Source of the DNA: Bradyrhizobium sp. Gha
Lineage (GTDB): Bacteria; Pseudomonadota; Alphaproteobacteria; Rhizobiales; Xanthobacteraceae
Reading direction: 5' to 3'
Length of the DNA: 64,000 nt
NCBI RefSeq assembly: GCF_900113735.1
Contig: NZ_FOQM01000021.1
Span: forward strand, 1 to 64,000
The notes beneath the pieces are model-generated. The model worked only from the letters and a program-made list of their open reading frames with translations, was not told where the DNA came from and did no database searches. The position numbers were made by a program, and so were the translations under genes. The first letter of the stretch is position 1. The number at the start of each line of letters is the position of its first letter. This document shows positions 26,747 through 35,102 of the stretch, piece after piece.

Positions 26747-28105
26747 CTACCGGCTCCCGTCCGGCCCCATCACCAGGTCCGGCAGCCAGGTCGAGATCTC
26801 CGGCACCAGGCACAGCAGCAACACCGCGCCCATCATCAAGAGCACGAACGGCAGCGTGCCCCAGATCACCTCGCTCAGCGAAATATCAGGCGCGACGTTG
26901 CGGATGACGAAGATGTTGAGGCCGACGGGGGGATGGATCAGGCCCATCTCCATGACGATGGTCATGACCACGCCGAACCAGATGATGTCGAAATTGGCGG
27001 CGCGTAACGGCGGCAGGATGATCGGCGCGGTCATGAGAATGATCGAGACCGGCGGCAGGAAGAAGCCGAGCACGACCACCATGACGAGGATCGCGAACAG
27101 CAGCCCCCAGCGCGGCAGGTGCATCGCGACGACGGATTCGGCTGCCGATTGCGAGATGTGCAGATAGCTCATCACGTAGGAATAGAGCAGCGACATGCCG
27201 ATGATCATCATCAGCATGGTCGATTCCCGGATCGTCGATTTCATGATGGGCGCAAGGTCGCTTGGTCGCCATACGCCGTAGATCGCCGCGATCAGGCCCA
27301 AGGCGAGAAGCCCGCCGAGGCCGGCCGTCTCCGACGGTGTGGCGTAACCGCCGTAGAGTGCAGCCATGACGCCGGTGAGCAGCAGCACGAACGGCATCAC
27401 GCGCGGCAGCACGTTGAAGCGTTCGGCGAGCGTGTACTCGTCACGGGTGAGGATGGCCGCTTCCGGCCCCCCTTTTTTGTAAGCGGCTTCGGCTGCGGCA
27501 TATTCCTGCCGGAAGCGGAGCACGGCGTAGCCGCCGAACAGCGAGACCAGCAACAGGCCGGGGCCGATGCCGGCCAGGAACAACCGTCCCAGCGACTTTT
27601 CAGCAGCGACCGCAAACAGGATCATGGTGATCGACGGCGGCAGCAGGATGCCGAGCGTGCCGCCGGCGGCAATGATGCCGGCGGCAAAGCCGCCGGAATA
27701 GCCGCGCTTGCGCATCTCGGGGATGCCGGCCGAGCCGATCGCCGAGCAGGTCGCTGGGCTCGAGCCCGCCATGGCCGCAAACAGCGCACAGGCGAACACG
27801 TTGGCGACGCCCAGGCCTCCGGGCACGCGATGCAGCCAGGCGTGCAGGGCAGAATAGAGGTCCTGGCCGGCGCGCGATTTGCCGATCGCAGCGCCCTTCA
27901 GGATGAAGAGCGGAATCGACAGCAATGTGATCGAGGCCATTTCCTCGTAGACATTCTGCGTCACCGTGTCGAGCGAGGCCGAGGGCATGTAGATGCCCAT
28001 GAACACGACCGCGACCGCGCCGAGCGCGAACGCGATGGGCATGCCCGAGAACATCACGACCAGTGTCGCGATGCCGTAGGCGATACCGATGCCGAAAACG
28101 CTCAT
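26747..28105 (-). CDS. TRAP transporter large permease (DctM type)
   Basis: From ATG 28105 the product is 452 residues with about 12 hydrophobic segments: MSVFGIGIAYGIATLVVMFS at the N-terminus, LLSIPLFILKGAAIGKS, and GIIAAGGTLGILLPPSITMI, a DctM hallmark. It forms the Na+-coupled transport channel in the inner membrane, working with the small permease and periplasmic binding protein encoded just upstream. Its start overlaps the small-permease stop by 4 nt. The substrate is unknown. Confidence 0.92.
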   Translation of the reverse strand: MSVFGIGIAYGIATLVVMFSGMPIAFALGAVAVVFMGIYMPSASLDTVTQNVYEEMASITLLSIPLFILKGAAIGKSRAGQDLYSALHAWLHRVPGGLGVANVFACALFAAMAGSSPATCSAIGSAGIPEMRKRGYSGGFAAGIIAAGGTLGILLPPSITMILFAVAAEKSLGRLFLAGIGPGLLLVSLFGGYAVLRFRQEYAAAEAAYKKGGPEAAILTRDEYTLAERFNVLPRVMPFVLLLTGVMAALYGGYATPSETAGLGGLLALGLIAAIYGVWRPSDLAPIMKSTIRESTMLMMIIGMSLLYSYVMSYLHISQSAAESVVAMHLPRWGLLFAILVMVVVLGFFLPPVSIILMTAPIILPPLRAANFDIIWFGVVMTIVMEMGLIHPPVGLNIFVIRNVAPDISLSEVIWGTLPFVLLMMGAVLLLCLVPEISTWLPDLVMGPDGSR

Positions 28106-28656
28106 GGACGCCTGGCTCCCGCGAAAGGCAGCGCCAGCTGCACGAGGATCTGGATGCAAAGGAGGCTCATGCCGAGCGCCATCAGGGAATAGGGAATGGC
28201 GAGCGGCGGCGACCACATCGAGTTGGAGACCTGGCCGTCGACGTAAGCTTCATGCGTCAGCGTCCAGGATTTCCAGGTGAAGAACGCGCAGAACAGGAAC
28301 GTCACGGCATCGACCAACCAGAGCCTGATCCTGTTCGCCTGCGGTGACAGCAGGCCGACAAAGGCCTCGATGCCGATATGGCCGCGGTTCTGCTGCACGT
28401 ACGCCGCCGTCATGAAGGTGGCGCCGACCAGCAGGAACACGGCGGCCTCGTCCTGCCAGTAATTGGCGGCCTTGAACAGCGCGCGGCTGAGCACGCTGTA
28501 GCTCAGGATGGCGCAGGCCGCGACCAGCGCAAGCGCTGCAAACACGAGGATGATGCGGTTGAGGGCGGCGAGGCCGCGATCAAGCGCTGCCGCAAGGTCG
28601 GTCCGTGCGGCAGCATTGGCCCGATCGTCACGATCCGGGAGAGGGCCGTGGCTCAT
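28102..28656 (-). CDS. TRAP transporter small permease (DctQ type)
   Basis: From ATG 28656 the product is 184 residues with four membrane helices (IILVFAALALVAACAILSYS; DEAAVFLLVGATFMTAAYVQ; a third near LWLVDAVTFLFCAFFTW; a fourth at the C-terminus). The WQDEAAVFLLV motif and HIGIEAF are typical of DctQ. It pairs with DctM in the membrane. Four-nucleotide overlaps on both sides (ATGA) link all three TRAP genes into one operon. Confidence 0.88.
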   Translation of the reverse strand: MSHGPLPDRDDRANAAARTDLAAALDRGLAALNRIILVFAALALVAACAILSYSVLSRALFKAANYWQDEAAVFLLVGATFMTAAYVQQNRGHIGIEAFVGLLSPQANRIRLWLVDAVTFLFCAFFTWKSWTLTHEAYVDGQVSNSMWSPPLAIPYSLMALGMSLLCIQILVQLALPFAGARRP

Positions 28657-29675
28657 GCAGCGACGTCGGAGGCGAGCTTGAGCAATTTCGCAGCGGTCGC
28701 AGTCTTGGCGCCGTAATCCTTCCATGCGGTGTCGCGGGCGATGTCGCGCCATTTGCCGACGGTGGCGGCATCGAGCGCGCTCACCTTGGCGCCGGCCTTC
28801 TCATAGACCTTGGCGACCTCGACGTCGTCATCCTGCGCGCCCTTGCGGCCGAACGCTTCGAGCTCTTCACCGACGGCGACGAGGATGTCCTGCTGGTTCT
28901 TCGGCAGCTTGTCGAAGATCGCCTTCGACATCATCAACGGTTCGAGCATGAACCAGTAGGAGGCGCCGGCGCCCGAGGTAAGGGACTTCGCCACCTCTTC
29001 GAGGCGGAACGAGATCAGGCTGGTGGAGGAGGTGATGCCGGCGTCGCACGCGCCGGTCTGCATCGCCGCATAGATTTCATTGGAGGGCACCGACAGCACC
29101 GAGGCGCCGGCGGTCTGCAGCACCATGTCCATCTCGCGCGAGCCGCCGCGCACCTTCATGCCCTTGGCGTCTTCCGGCGCCACGATCGGCTTGGAGCGGC
29201 TGGCGACGCCGCCGGCCTGCCAGACCCAGCTCAGGAGGATGATGCCCTTGTCGGCAAGGAAGTCCGCCAGCGCCTTGCCGACCGGCTCCTTCTTCCAGCG
29301 CATGCCCTGGTCGTAGGTGGTGACGAGGCCCGGCATCAGGCCGATATTGGTCTCCGGCAATTCGCCGCCGGCATAGGGCATCGGATACAGCGAGATGTCG
29401 AGCGCGCCCTTGCGCATCGCGGAGAACTGCGCGTTGGTCTTGATCAGCGAGGAGTTCGGATAGATCTCGGCTGCGATGTCGCCATTGCTGCGCTTGCCGA
29501 CTTCGGCGGCGAACATGCGGCAGAGCCGATCGCGGAAATCGCCCTTGTCGATGGTGCCGCCCGGGAATTGGTGCGAGATTTTCAGCGTGGTAGCGGCGCG
29601 CGCCGTACCGATGCCGAAACGGAGAATGGCGGGTGCAGCGACGGCGGTCGCGATCAAATGGCGGCGCGTGAACAT
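28653..29675 (-). CDS. TRAP transporter substrate-binding protein (DctP type)
   Basis: The 340-residue product starts with MFTRRHLIATAVAAPAILRF, a twin-arginine-like or Sec signal ending near ARAA. The mature protein has the DctP fold: TTLKISHQFPGGTIDKGDF, EIYPNSSLIKTNAQFSAM, then MKVRGGSREMDMVLQTAGAS, VPSNEIYAAMQTGACDA with the carboxylate-binding Arg region, and a long C-terminal helix. It captures an organic acid in the periplasm. The gene is first in the operon. Confidence 0.9.
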   Translation of the reverse strand: MFTRRHLIATAVAAPAILRFGIGTARAATTLKISHQFPGGTIDKGDFRDRLCRMFAAEVGKRSNGDIAAEIYPNSSLIKTNAQFSAMRKGALDISLYPMPYAGGELPETNIGLMPGLVTTYDQGMRWKKEPVGKALADFLADKGIILLSWVWQAGGVASRSKPIVAPEDAKGMKVRGGSREMDMVLQTAGASVLSVPSNEIYAAMQTGACDAGITSSTSLISFRLEEVAKSLTSGAGASYWFMLEPLMMSKAIFDKLPKNQQDILVAVGEELEAFGRKGAQDDDVEVAKVYEKAGAKVSALDAATVGKWRDIARDTAWKDYGAKTATAAKLLKLASDVAA

Positions 29676-30021
29676 GGATGATCCCCTTGAGCGGTTCTTC
29701 GAGCGGTTCTTGTTTGACGTGATCTGGGCGGGTCATGAGACCGGCGTGAGGGCCCATCCTAGCCGGTCTTCGACGTCGAGTTCTCTCAATCTGATAGTTC
29801 GAGACCGAATGCCGCGGCAAGGGCTGGACTTGCTGCGTTGCACACGCTGAGCCTCGCTGTTTCAATCGTCGACCTACGTCTTGGGCGAGGATCGCGCGAG
29901 ACGCGCCCCACGACATCCGAAAAAATTGACAGCCTCGCGTAACAAGTACGCGCGTCGATCCGTCGAGATTGTGTAGCGGCACACGTCGCTGACAAACACC
30001 ATCTCGAAGGGATTATTTCGC
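29676..30021. other. Divergent intergenic region upstream of TRAP operon and MXKDX gene
   Basis: No gene is seen. A tandem duplication GAGCGGTTCTTC/GAGCGGTTCTTG lies near 29690-29713 in the TRAP leader. A TTGACA hexamer occurs at 29926-29931 on the plus strand, about 95 nt before the MXKDX gene, but no good -10 follows at 16-18 nt. Confidence 0.35.
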
Positions 30022-30264
30022 ATGACCATTCGCACCCGCATCGTGCTCGGCGTTTCGGCCGCCGCTCTCTCGCTCGGCCTCGCGCTGTCGCCGGCCGCCT
30101 TCGCTCAGGACAAGATGGGCAAGGACGACGGCATGATGAAGAAGGATACGATGTCCAAGGACGGAATGAAGAAAGACACCATGTCCAAGGGCGACGGCAT
30201 GAAGAAGGACACGATGTCGAAAGACGGGATGAAAAAAGACGACGGGATGATGAAGAAGAACTGA
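30022..30264 (+). CDS. Pentapeptide MXKDX repeat secreted protein
   Basis: The 80-residue product has a signal peptide (MTIRTRIVLGVSAAALSLGL, cleavage near AFA-QD). The mature part is made of tandem units of the form M-x-K-D-x (KDTMSKDGMKKDTMSKGDGM), almost only Met, Lys, Asp, Gly, Ser and Thr. This is the MXKDX repeat family of small periplasmic proteins in proteobacteria, of unknown function; Met-rich segments could bind metal. A hairpin terminator follows at 30310. Confidence 0.88.
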   Translation: MTIRTRIVLGVSAAALSLGLALSPAAFAQDKMGKDDGMMKKDTMSKDGMKKDTMSKGDGMKKDTMSKDGMKKDDGMMKKN

Positions 30265-30309
30265 TCTTCCACCGGCGTCGTCGCGTTTGCCGAAGGCAGG
30301 CGCTTACGA

Positions 30310-30345
30310 ACGTTCCGGGGCGGTCATGTCGGCCGCCCCGAACGT
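30310..30345 (+). terminator. Hairpin terminator after MXKDX gene
   Basis: An inverted repeat of 13-14 bp (ACGTTCCGGGGCGG with CCGCCCCGAACGT, one bulge) has a 9-nt loop, between convergent genes. No strong T-tract. Confidence 0.5.
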
Positions 30346-30380
30346 GACGTCTCGGTTCAAATTCAATTGAACGTGACGCG

Positions 30381-30725
30381 TTACTTCCGCTTGGCCTTGC
30401 GCGCGGCGTAGCGGGCGTCGCGTTTGGCCTTCTGCTCGGCTTCCAGCTCAGCCTGCCTGGCGATTGCTTCTTCCGCCTCCCGGGCGATCCGCGCCGCCTC
30501 CGCGGCAGCAGCTTCTTCCGCGATGCGCTTCTGCTCGGCCTTTTCAGCCTCGCGCGCAGCCTTTACCTCGGCGCGCTTGGCCGCAAGCGCCTCGCGCTCG
30601 GCACGACGTGCCGCGACCGCTGGATCGTCGTGCCCCGGCTGCGACTTGAATTTGTTCAAAAGATTTTTGCGTGCTTCCTGAGCGGCCTTTTGCCGGTCGG
30701 AGAATCCTGGTTCCCTGAAACTCAT
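30381..30725 (-). CDS. Charged coiled-coil protein, DUF6481-like
   Basis: The 114-residue product begins MSFREPGFSDRQKAAQEARK and continues as one long Ala/Glu/Arg/Lys-rich helix, ending RYAARKAKRK. The N-terminal sequence and overall character match the DUF6481-type proteins common in Hyphomicrobiales. It is cytoplasmic and highly charged, probably a coiled coil; function unknown. It is convergent with the MXKDX gene. Confidence 0.7.
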   Translation of the reverse strand: MSFREPGFSDRQKAAQEARKNLLNKFKSQPGHDDPAVAARRAEREALAAKRAEVKAAREAEKAEQKRIAEEAAAAEAARIAREAEEAIARQAELEAEQKAKRDARYAARKAKRK

Positions 30726-30992
30726 CTAACGAACCTTGTCATCCTCGCTTTCGATCCTACATCACTGCTGTTGGTACGTCGGCTGGGCACAAGCAGGCGC
30801 CACGCGACGCAGAAGCGTGTACATCGCCGCGCGCCGCGAAGCCACCCATAATCGCAGCCGATCAGGTCAACGAAATCGCTTATCCCAGCCGATCCTTCGT
30901 AGCCCGGAAAAACTGCCGAATTGTGATGCCCCTCATAGGGGCAGCCAGCGGCGGCGCCTAGCGTCCGCCCCAATACGAGACGGAGCACGGGT

Positions 30993-31232
30993 ATGACTTT
31001 TTTCCGGCTGAGCCTGAAGGCCCTTGCAATCATGGCTGCGGCAGCGGTTCTCACCGGTGCGGTGCTGTTGGCCGCCCGCCCACAACCGATCGACAGCACG
31101 GTTCTCGGGGCTGCATGGGAGTGCACCCAGACGGCCTTCATCCTGACGAGCTGCGCGCCGCGCACTCAGCACGCCGCCCCGGCGGTCGAGACCCTGCGCA
31201 AGGAAGCGCTGAGGCGTCCGGCCAGCGGGTGA
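30993..31232 (+). CDS. Small membrane or secreted protein
   Basis: The 79-residue product has an N-terminal hydrophobic segment (LKALAIMAAAAVLTGAVLLA) and a short extracytoplasmic tail with two Cys (WECTQTAFILTSCAPR) that could form a disulfide. The segment may be a signal anchor. No family recognised. It is followed by another small single-pass protein gene in the same direction. Confidence 0.55.
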   Translation: MTFFRLSLKALAIMAAAAVLTGAVLLAARPQPIDSTVLGAAWECTQTAFILTSCAPRTQHAAPAVETLRKEALRRPASG

Positions 31233-31307
31233 GCGGCGAGGGATCGCGCGGGATGTGACGCGTGGCCGCAGAGCTGGTAAACCGCCTCACCAAGCGATAG
31301 CGTCACC

Positions 31308-31532
31308 ATGTCCGAGCCCGAATCCAAGCCTTCTAAGCATTCCAAGTCCAATCCTTCGCCAAGGCCGCAGTCCGGCGACAGCCGTCGTGGCGCGATCGCG
31401 GGCCTGATCATCGCTGCGGTCATTCTTGCCGTCGGCTTGTGGCTCGCCCGGGACCTCACTGCCGCCAGCAAGATGCAGGATTGCCTGATGTCGGGGCGCA
31501 GCAATTGCAATGTGATCGAGCCGGCACGCTAG
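31308..31532 (+). CDS. Small single-pass membrane protein
   Basis: The 74-residue product has a Ser/Pro/Lys-rich cytoplasmic N-terminus (MSEPESKPSKHSKSNPSPRP), one transmembrane helix (GAIAGLIIAAVILAVGLWLA), and a short periplasmic tail with two Cys (QDCLMSGRSNCNVIEP). The layout is common in uncharacterised Bradyrhizobium proteins. Function unknown. Confidence 0.65.
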   Translation: MSEPESKPSKHSKSNPSPRPQSGDSRRGAIAGLIIAAVILAVGLWLARDLTAASKMQDCLMSGRSNCNVIEPAR

Positions 31533-31704
31533 ACCTGCCTCGGTTCGCAGGGCCAAAAAATTGCCGCGATCTCAAACGCCTGCTGCGGGACCTAGCCGAC
31601 TTCGGCAGGTCAGTTATGTCAGCCGGCACCGGCCGGGCGCGATCCGAATCGTCTATGCGCGCTCGGGCCACGGCGATTTGCGAAAGTTGAGGGGGTAGGC
31701 ACCA

Positions 31705-32505
31705 ATGAGTGCGTCCAGCCGCATGAAGATCATTATTCCCATGGTTTCGGCCACATCGTTGCTGGCGTTGTCCGCGCAAGCGCAGGAGGCAGCGCCGCCG
31801 AAGGGAGCTGGCCAGCCGGCAGGGCAGGATGCCGGTGCGCCGGCTCCGGCCATGCGCAAAGGCCCTCCGCCGCAGGCAGGGCGGACCGGGCCTCAGTCCG
31901 GCGGGCAGGCCCATGTGGCTCCTGCACCCGGAGCAGCTCCCGGCCCGCACGGCCCCGGCCCGCGCACAACTGGTGGCCCAGCCCCGGGACCACACCGCTC
32001 CATGGCTCGCGGTCCGGCCCCCATGCACGATTGGGGCGGTCACTCTTATCGCGGCAATCTGGCCTGGAACGGCGGACGCTGGCGCCACGAGGTCCACAAC
32101 GGCCGCGCCGGCTGGTGGTGGGACGTCGGCGGCGTCTGGTACTATTATCCGCAGCGGATGGAGGGCCCGCCTGCCTACATCTCCGAAGACTATATCGATG
32201 ACGTGCCGGTAGCCTATGCGCCGCCGGGACCGCCGGTCGCCTACGAACCTCCGCCGCCTCCACCGCCGCCGGCGGATCCGGGCGCCAGTGCGCTGGGCGG
32301 AGCCATCGTCGGCGGTCTGCTTGGTGGCCTGATTTCCGGCAACGCCTCGGGCGCGGCCGCAGGCGCCGTGATCGGCGGTGCGACCGGCGCAATCGCCGGC
32401 GCCACGGCCGCGTCGCGCCCCGGCTACTATCTGGCCCAGGGCAATTGCTATTACCGCTATCCGAGCGGCCAGTATGTGCAGACCGATCCGCGCGCCTGCT
32501 ACTGA
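31705..32505 (+). CDS. Secreted Pro/Gly-rich protein with glycine-zipper segment
   Basis: The 266-residue product has a signal peptide (ATSLLALSAQAQEA). It then has a Pro/Ala/Gly-rich region, a Trp/Tyr/Arg-rich domain (HSYRGNLAWNGGRWRHEVHN and WWWDVGGVWYYYPQ), a Pro tract, and a glycine-zipper-like segment (GGAIVGGLLGGLISGNASGA and onward). It ends with QGNCYYRYPSGQYVQTDPRA-CY. The zipper suggests insertion into or association with the outer membrane. Function unknown; the type is frequent in Bradyrhizobium. Confidence 0.7.
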   Translation: MSASSRMKIIIPMVSATSLLALSAQAQEAAPPKGAGQPAGQDAGAPAPAMRKGPPPQAGRTGPQSGGQAHVAPAPGAAPGPHGPGPRTTGGPAPGPHRSMARGPAPMHDWGGHSYRGNLAWNGGRWRHEVHNGRAGWWWDVGGVWYYYPQRMEGPPAYISEDYIDDVPVAYAPPGPPVAYEPPPPPPPPADPGASALGGAIVGGLLGGLISGNASGAAAGAVIGGATGAIAGATAASRPGYYLAQGNCYYRYPSGQYVQTDPRACY

Positions 32506-32722
32506 ACCTCTCTCGAGCAAGAGCCGATATGAACGATGAATGGGGCGGGCCCGGTGCCCGCCTCGTTGCGTTGGGCGCGGTTCAGCGAACGAACCCGAAC
32601 CCGGTTGTGATGCATTTCACGGCAACGAACCCTGGTCTCACTGCTTTGTGCGCGCGGCGTTTAGAACGATCGCGCGGCGGCGCGTTTAGCCCCTCTACGA
32701 GCAACGATCAGAGGACTATTTC

Positions 32723-33028
32723 ATGAAACTCGCAGCGATCACCCTGGGGCTTGCGTTGGCCGTTTCGTCGACGGCTGCTTTCGCACAGAGTGCCGGCGGC
32801 TCTGCTGGCGGCGGTGCTTCGGCAGGCGCGTCCCCGGGCGGTGTCGGGACGTCCGGCGGCGTGTCATCAGGCGCCGGCGGAACGACGACCGGGACAGGGA
32901 CGGGCGGCGCAACCGGCGCCACAGGCGGGATGAACACGACGATCAACCCGTCCGGCAATACCTTGTTGCCAAGCGGACAAAATCCGTCACAACCGGCGAC
33001 GGGGCCGAACAACTCGACGGGTCGCTAA
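32723..33028 (+). CDS. Secreted Gly/Ser/Thr-rich protein
   Basis: The 101-residue product has a clear signal peptide (MKLAAITLGLALAVSSTAAF, cleavage near AFA-QS). The mature part is low complexity: Gly, Ser, Ala and Thr, then PSGNTLLPSGQNPSQPATGP. It is probably unstructured and exported. No known function. A 12-bp hairpin terminator follows. Confidence 0.65.
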   Translation: MKLAAITLGLALAVSSTAAFAQSAGGSAGGGASAGASPGGVGTSGGVSSGAGGTTTGTGTGGATGATGGMNTTINPSGNTLLPSGQNPSQPATGPNNSTGR

Positions 33029-33055
33029 GGCTCGCCGGACCGAGTACGCAAAATA

Positions 33056-33095
33056 CGAAGACCGGCCCGATCGATTCCGTCGCGGCCGGTCTTCG
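33056..33095 (+). terminator. Hairpin terminator
   Basis: A perfect 12-bp stem (CGAAGACCGGCC and complement) has a 16-nt loop, 28 nt after the stop of the Gly-rich gene. No T-tract follows. Confidence 0.5.
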
Positions 33096-33262
33096 CGTAT
33101 CGGCCAACCTGATCGAAGGGGAGCTCACACAGCTCTCTTTCCGCGCAATTCCATTCCGGTAACATCGTGTTGGGTTGCGGGCAGGCCCGACTTTCGTCCT
33201 CCGCAATCATACGGACGAAATTGCCACGCACTTGTCCTTATCGGCCGGCTAAAATTGGCCGC

Positions 33263-33466
33263 ATGTGTACGACCTACGACCCAGAGCACGAGGCGGAGGC
33301 TGCGATGAAGCGCGCCGCAGCATCCGAAGGTCCCGACCGGCAGCGGCTGATCGAGTTGGCGTTGGCTTGGCATCAACTCGCGCGCGATCGTCGCGAAACG
33401 AGCGGACGCGCTGATGTTCGCCTGACAGAAAACACCGCGCGGTTCGGGCCTGGTCGCCGGCCATGA
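33263..33466 (+). CDS. Small hypothetical protein
   Basis: From ATG 33263 the product is 67 residues (MCTTYDPEHEAEAAMKRAAA at the start). It contains a helix pair with RQRLIELALAWHQLARDRRE, a pattern seen in many short Bradyrhizobium proteins. It is cytoplasmic. An upstream extension to 33167 has poor composition and was not used. A hairpin at 33471 follows directly. Confidence 0.55.
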   Translation: MCTTYDPEHEAEAAMKRAAASEGPDRQRLIELALAWHQLARDRRETSGRADVRLTENTARFGPGRRP

Positions 33467-33470
33467 GAAA

Positions 33471-33499
33471 GCCCCGCGCTCGCTGGACGAGCACGGGGC
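33471..33499 (+). terminator. Hairpin terminator
   Basis: GCCCCGCGCTCG and CGAGCACGGGGC form a 12-bp stem with one mismatch and a 5-nt loop, starting 5 nt after the stop at 33466. Confidence 0.5.
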
Positions 33500-33778
33500 C
33501 TTCAAAGCCGACCGGGGGCTGGCGGGTCGGCACCACTCTATTTCGTCGCAGACAACATCGCGGCCGTGATCTTGTTCCGCGCGGCCGTCGCATTTCGTGC
33601 GCGCCGGATCAGGCCCAGGCTCATATTGTGGAATGCATGAACAATCCACGCGCGCGCAACGCGGCGTTAAGATTTGCGCGGTGCTGCCTTGTGCGGCTGC
33701 GATTCGTGCTTTGGGAACGGAGCGGAGTCGGACCGTGAACAAACGAATCGTCGCCCGTTCAAGGTCAGCTCTCGAGCA

Positions 33779-34015
33779 TTATTCTATCGCAGAGGGCGAT
33801 CGCTTCTGATGGCCTCGATGGGCCCACGCATGAACTGCCGAGGCGAGTTGGCGCTGGCTCATGGCGACCTCCGCAATCGAGGCCTCCGCCACCTCGATCC
33901 GCTTTGCGATCACGCCTGAGTTGACGTCCACGAACGCGTCGAGTGCCACAAACAACGTCGCGACGATCGCGATCGCACAGGCGATTCCCATTTTCGCTAG
34001 CTCGGCTCGCGGCAT
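33779..34015 (-). CDS. Small membrane-anchored protein
   Basis: The 78-residue product begins MPRAELAKMGIACAIAIVAT, with one transmembrane helix followed by a coiled-coil-like segment (RIEVAEASIAEVAMSQRQLA) and a His/Arg-rich end. Composition supports a real gene; no ribosome-binding site is obvious. Function unknown. Confidence 0.5.
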   Translation of the reverse strand: MPRAELAKMGIACAIAIVATLFVALDAFVDVNSGVIAKRIEVAEASIAEVAMSQRQLASAVHAWAHRGHQKRSPSAIE

Positions 34016-34199
34016 CGGTTGTCCGTCATCCTGGGCGCAATTCGCCCGCCGCCGATAGATAGGGCGAATCTGTCTGCTTCAAAGCCGACGCCGAGGGTTA
34101 CCCACGCGTTCGTGAGAGATTACAGATTCATGATGAACGCCGGCGCATGGCCACTACCGTTACTCTGACGGCGTTGTTGTGGTGGTATTTCCAAAAGTA

Positions 34200-34221
34200 A
34201 GGCCGCCTCAGTTGGCGGCCT
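34200..34221. other. Short palindromic hairpin
   Basis: A perfect 8-bp stem AGGCCGCC/GGCGGCCT has a 6-nt loop in intergenic DNA. It may be a terminator for an unidentified transcript. Confidence 0.35.
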
Positions 34222-34290
34222 GTGCCTTCGGTGGCGATCGCCGGTTATTGCAAGCCGCGCGTCGCCCCGCTCAAAGTCAGCTCGCTTGCG

Positions 34291-34464
34291 TTAGCCAGGC
34301 GGAAGGTAACCGCCCTTCGGCAGCTGCTTCACCGTTTCAAGATTCTTATCGATCGCCGCAAACAGCTTGTCGAACGTACCCGCTGGAACAGTGAGGGTCG
34401 GAGAACCTCCCGAAACTGCTTCCAGCTCGGCGGCTGACAGTTCATGAGCGCTCAGCGTCTTCAT
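34291..34464 (-). CDS. Small peptide with double-glycine leader, bacteriocin-like
   Basis: The 57-residue product starts at ATG 34464 with an AGGA site. Its N-terminus, MKTLSAHELSAAELEAVSGG, has the features of a double-glycine leader: ELSxxELxxVSGG with G19-G20. The remaining 37 residues (SPTLTVPAGTFDKLFAAIDK and a GGYLPPG end) would be the mature peptide. Such leaders are cut by C39-type ABC transporter peptidases. No transporter or modification enzyme is visible nearby, so it may be an orphan precursor, or a non-bacteriocin protein that shares the leader pattern. Confidence 0.55.
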   Translation of the reverse strand: MKTLSAHELSAAELEAVSGGSPTLTVPAGTFDKLFAAIDKNLETVKQLPKGGYLPPG

Positions 34465-34664
34465 CTGCGTTCTTCCTGTTCTGTGTATGGCTTGATTGCC
34501 ATCGGATGCAGGATGTACGCGCTCCCAGCGATGGCCGCTGTGACGCGCGTCACGTTGCCACCGTGTTCCGATATCCCATCGCAGGAACGACAGCACCGCG
34601 GCTTCGGCGGTCGCTGGAAGGTGAACCAGGGCTGACGCTCAAATCTCGACGCTGGATATCCTTG

Positions 34665-34922
34665 TCAGTACCAGTCGCGGTTGTTTTGGAAGCATGCCTG
34701 CTTGCCCCGGTCCCAGATAAAGTCTCGGCCGCCGCAGGGTGGACGGGGACGAGAGGTCGCTGGGCATTCGTTCCGAACCTTGGCTCCCGTGCCCCAGCCG
34801 TCGACGACACATGCTCCACCGCTCGTCCTGTAACAGCCCTCGCCACAACCACCCGCCGCATGTGCTTCGCCAGCAAAGACAGTAAGGGCCGTCACAAGCA
34901 TCGCCAACTGAATACTCTTCAT
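34665..34922 (-). CDS. Secreted Cys-rich small protein
   Basis: The 85-residue product has a signal peptide (MKSIQLAMLVTALTVFAGEA, cleavage near AHA-AG). The mature protein of about 60 residues contains GGCGEGCYRTSGGACVVDGW and three more regions with Cys (NECPATS, PPCGGRDF, KQACFQN), six Cys in all. The GCGxGC...GGxC start resembles GCG_CRPN-type secreted proteins of Bradyrhizobium. Disulfide-stabilised, periplasmic or external; function unknown. Confidence 0.65.
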   Translation of the reverse strand: MKSIQLAMLVTALTVFAGEAHAAGGCGEGCYRTSGGACVVDGWGTGAKVRNECPATSRPRPPCGGRDFIWDRGKQACFQNNRDWY

Positions 34923-35000
34923 TGCTGTGCTCCGTCGGAAGACGACGTCCAGAATGCACCATTATTGAGACGTTCGAAAGCGGGCACTTTCGAGCCAGGT

Positions 35001-35102
35001 TGGTTACGGGTTACGGCTCTCTAAAGAGAGCCGAACCGTAACGTAACTCCGTAACCCGCCTGAACCCGTAACCGTAACGTAACCCGAACCGTACCCCGTA
35101 AG
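35001..35102. repeat. GTAAC-rich repeat cluster with central palindrome
   Basis: Short units of the forms GGTTACG and CGTAAC (complementary to each other) occur about nine times in 100 bp. At the left is a perfect hairpin, GGCTCTC-TAAA-GAGAGCC (35015-35032). Units left of the palindrome read GTTAC and those to the right read GTAAC, so the block is partly mirror-symmetric. It is in non-coding DNA between divergent small genes. Confidence 0.6.

Noticed and set aside
29926..29955. TTGACA upstream of the MXKDX gene as a promoter
   Set aside because: No acceptable -10 hexamer at the proper distance.
30115..30260. Short tandem DNA repeats that could suggest a CRISPR-like array
   Set aside because: They encode the MXKDX pentapeptide repeats in a continuous reading frame with a signal peptide; there are no unique spacers.
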